A program made the translations under genes and the position numbers. From assembly GCF_028291745.1 (NCBI RefSeq), contig NZ_JAQGNQ010000051.1, positions 53,442 through 117,441 of the forward strand: a stretch of 64,000 bases of DNA, in the 5' to 3' direction. A model generated the notes under the pieces. That model did not search any database. It had not been told where the DNA came from and was given only the letters and a program-made list of their open reading frames with translations. This document shows positions 63,940 to 64,000 of this stretch, piece after piece. Each line of letters starts with the position of its first letter. Positions within the stretch are counted from its first letter, which is position 1. The stretch comes from Ramlibacter sp. Its GTDB lineage: Bacteria; Pseudomonadota; Gammaproteobacteria; Burkholderiales; Burkholderiaceae_C.

Positions 63940-63978
63940 CCTGAGAGGGTCAAGACTGGGCGTCTTGACCCTCTCAGG
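63940..63978. repeat. Perfect 17-bp inverted repeat near window end
   Basis: CCTGAGAGGGTCAAGAC (63940-63956) and its exact complement (63962-63978) surround a five-base loop, 72 bases after the response regulator stop. There is no T-run after it. It might be a terminator of another type, an operator, or the end of a mobile element that continues past the window. Confidence 0.75.
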
Positions 63979-64000
63979 ACGCGCGCCGAGGGCCCCGCAG

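Overview
The window looks like chromosomal DNA from a high-GC betaproteobacterium of the order Burkholderiales, probably the Comamonadaceae (a Ramlibacter/Variovorax-like relative). The reasons are the strong GC bias at third codon positions, the recA-recX and sucC-sucD arrangement, an HTH-less BirA, a short ArgC, YaeQ and DUF3717/DUF1289 proteins, and the style of the intergenic repeats. The genus is an inference. I see no rRNA, tRNA, CRISPR, prophage or recognisable transposase.

Left housekeeping block (1-10.15 kb): topB (cut by the window edge), a SET-domain methyltransferase, birA, a SPOR protein, a glutathione S-transferase convergent with a MarR regulator, recA (with a LexA-type operator) and recX, argC, then sucC-sucD ending in a clear terminator.

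Signalling and pilus block (10.4-21.5 kb, all on +): a CHASE2 Ser/Thr kinase, a PP2C phosphatase, an FHA protein, a CHASE2 class III nucleotide cyclase, an MBL-fold class II-type cyclic-nucleotide phosphodiesterase, a GAF-containing PilB/GspE-like ATPase, then two tandem pilin genes about 94% identical in protein. Each pilin gene has its own sigma-54 promoter and the same upstream palindromic element. The set reads as a protein-phosphorylation and cyclic-nucleotide control unit attached to a type IV pilus motor and its pilins.

Glycan block (21.5-37.5 kb): large polytopic GT-C-like proteins, a GtrA-type flippase, an FAD oxidoreductase, three glycosyltransferases, a flippase, a methyltransferase and, at the far end, a PglL/Wzy_C-type O-oligosaccharyltransferase or ligase. 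Its position next to the pilins suggests, but does not prove, pilin glycosylation.

Right block (37.5-64 kb): moaC; an M48 protease; a terC-led operon preceded by a well-formed yybP-ykoY (manganese) riboswitch; DUF proteins; yaeQ-purB; a second GST; a glutathione peroxidase; a diiron ferritin-like protein with a heptose-phosphate adenylyltransferase; an RND efflux operon (outer-membrane factor, adaptor, pump); glnE; yhdP; a nitrilase-family amidase; and a sensor kinase/response regulator pair. Two identical paired palindromic (BIME-like) repeats, a pair of TAGGGTGGG-type repeats and several strong hairpins fill the gaps.
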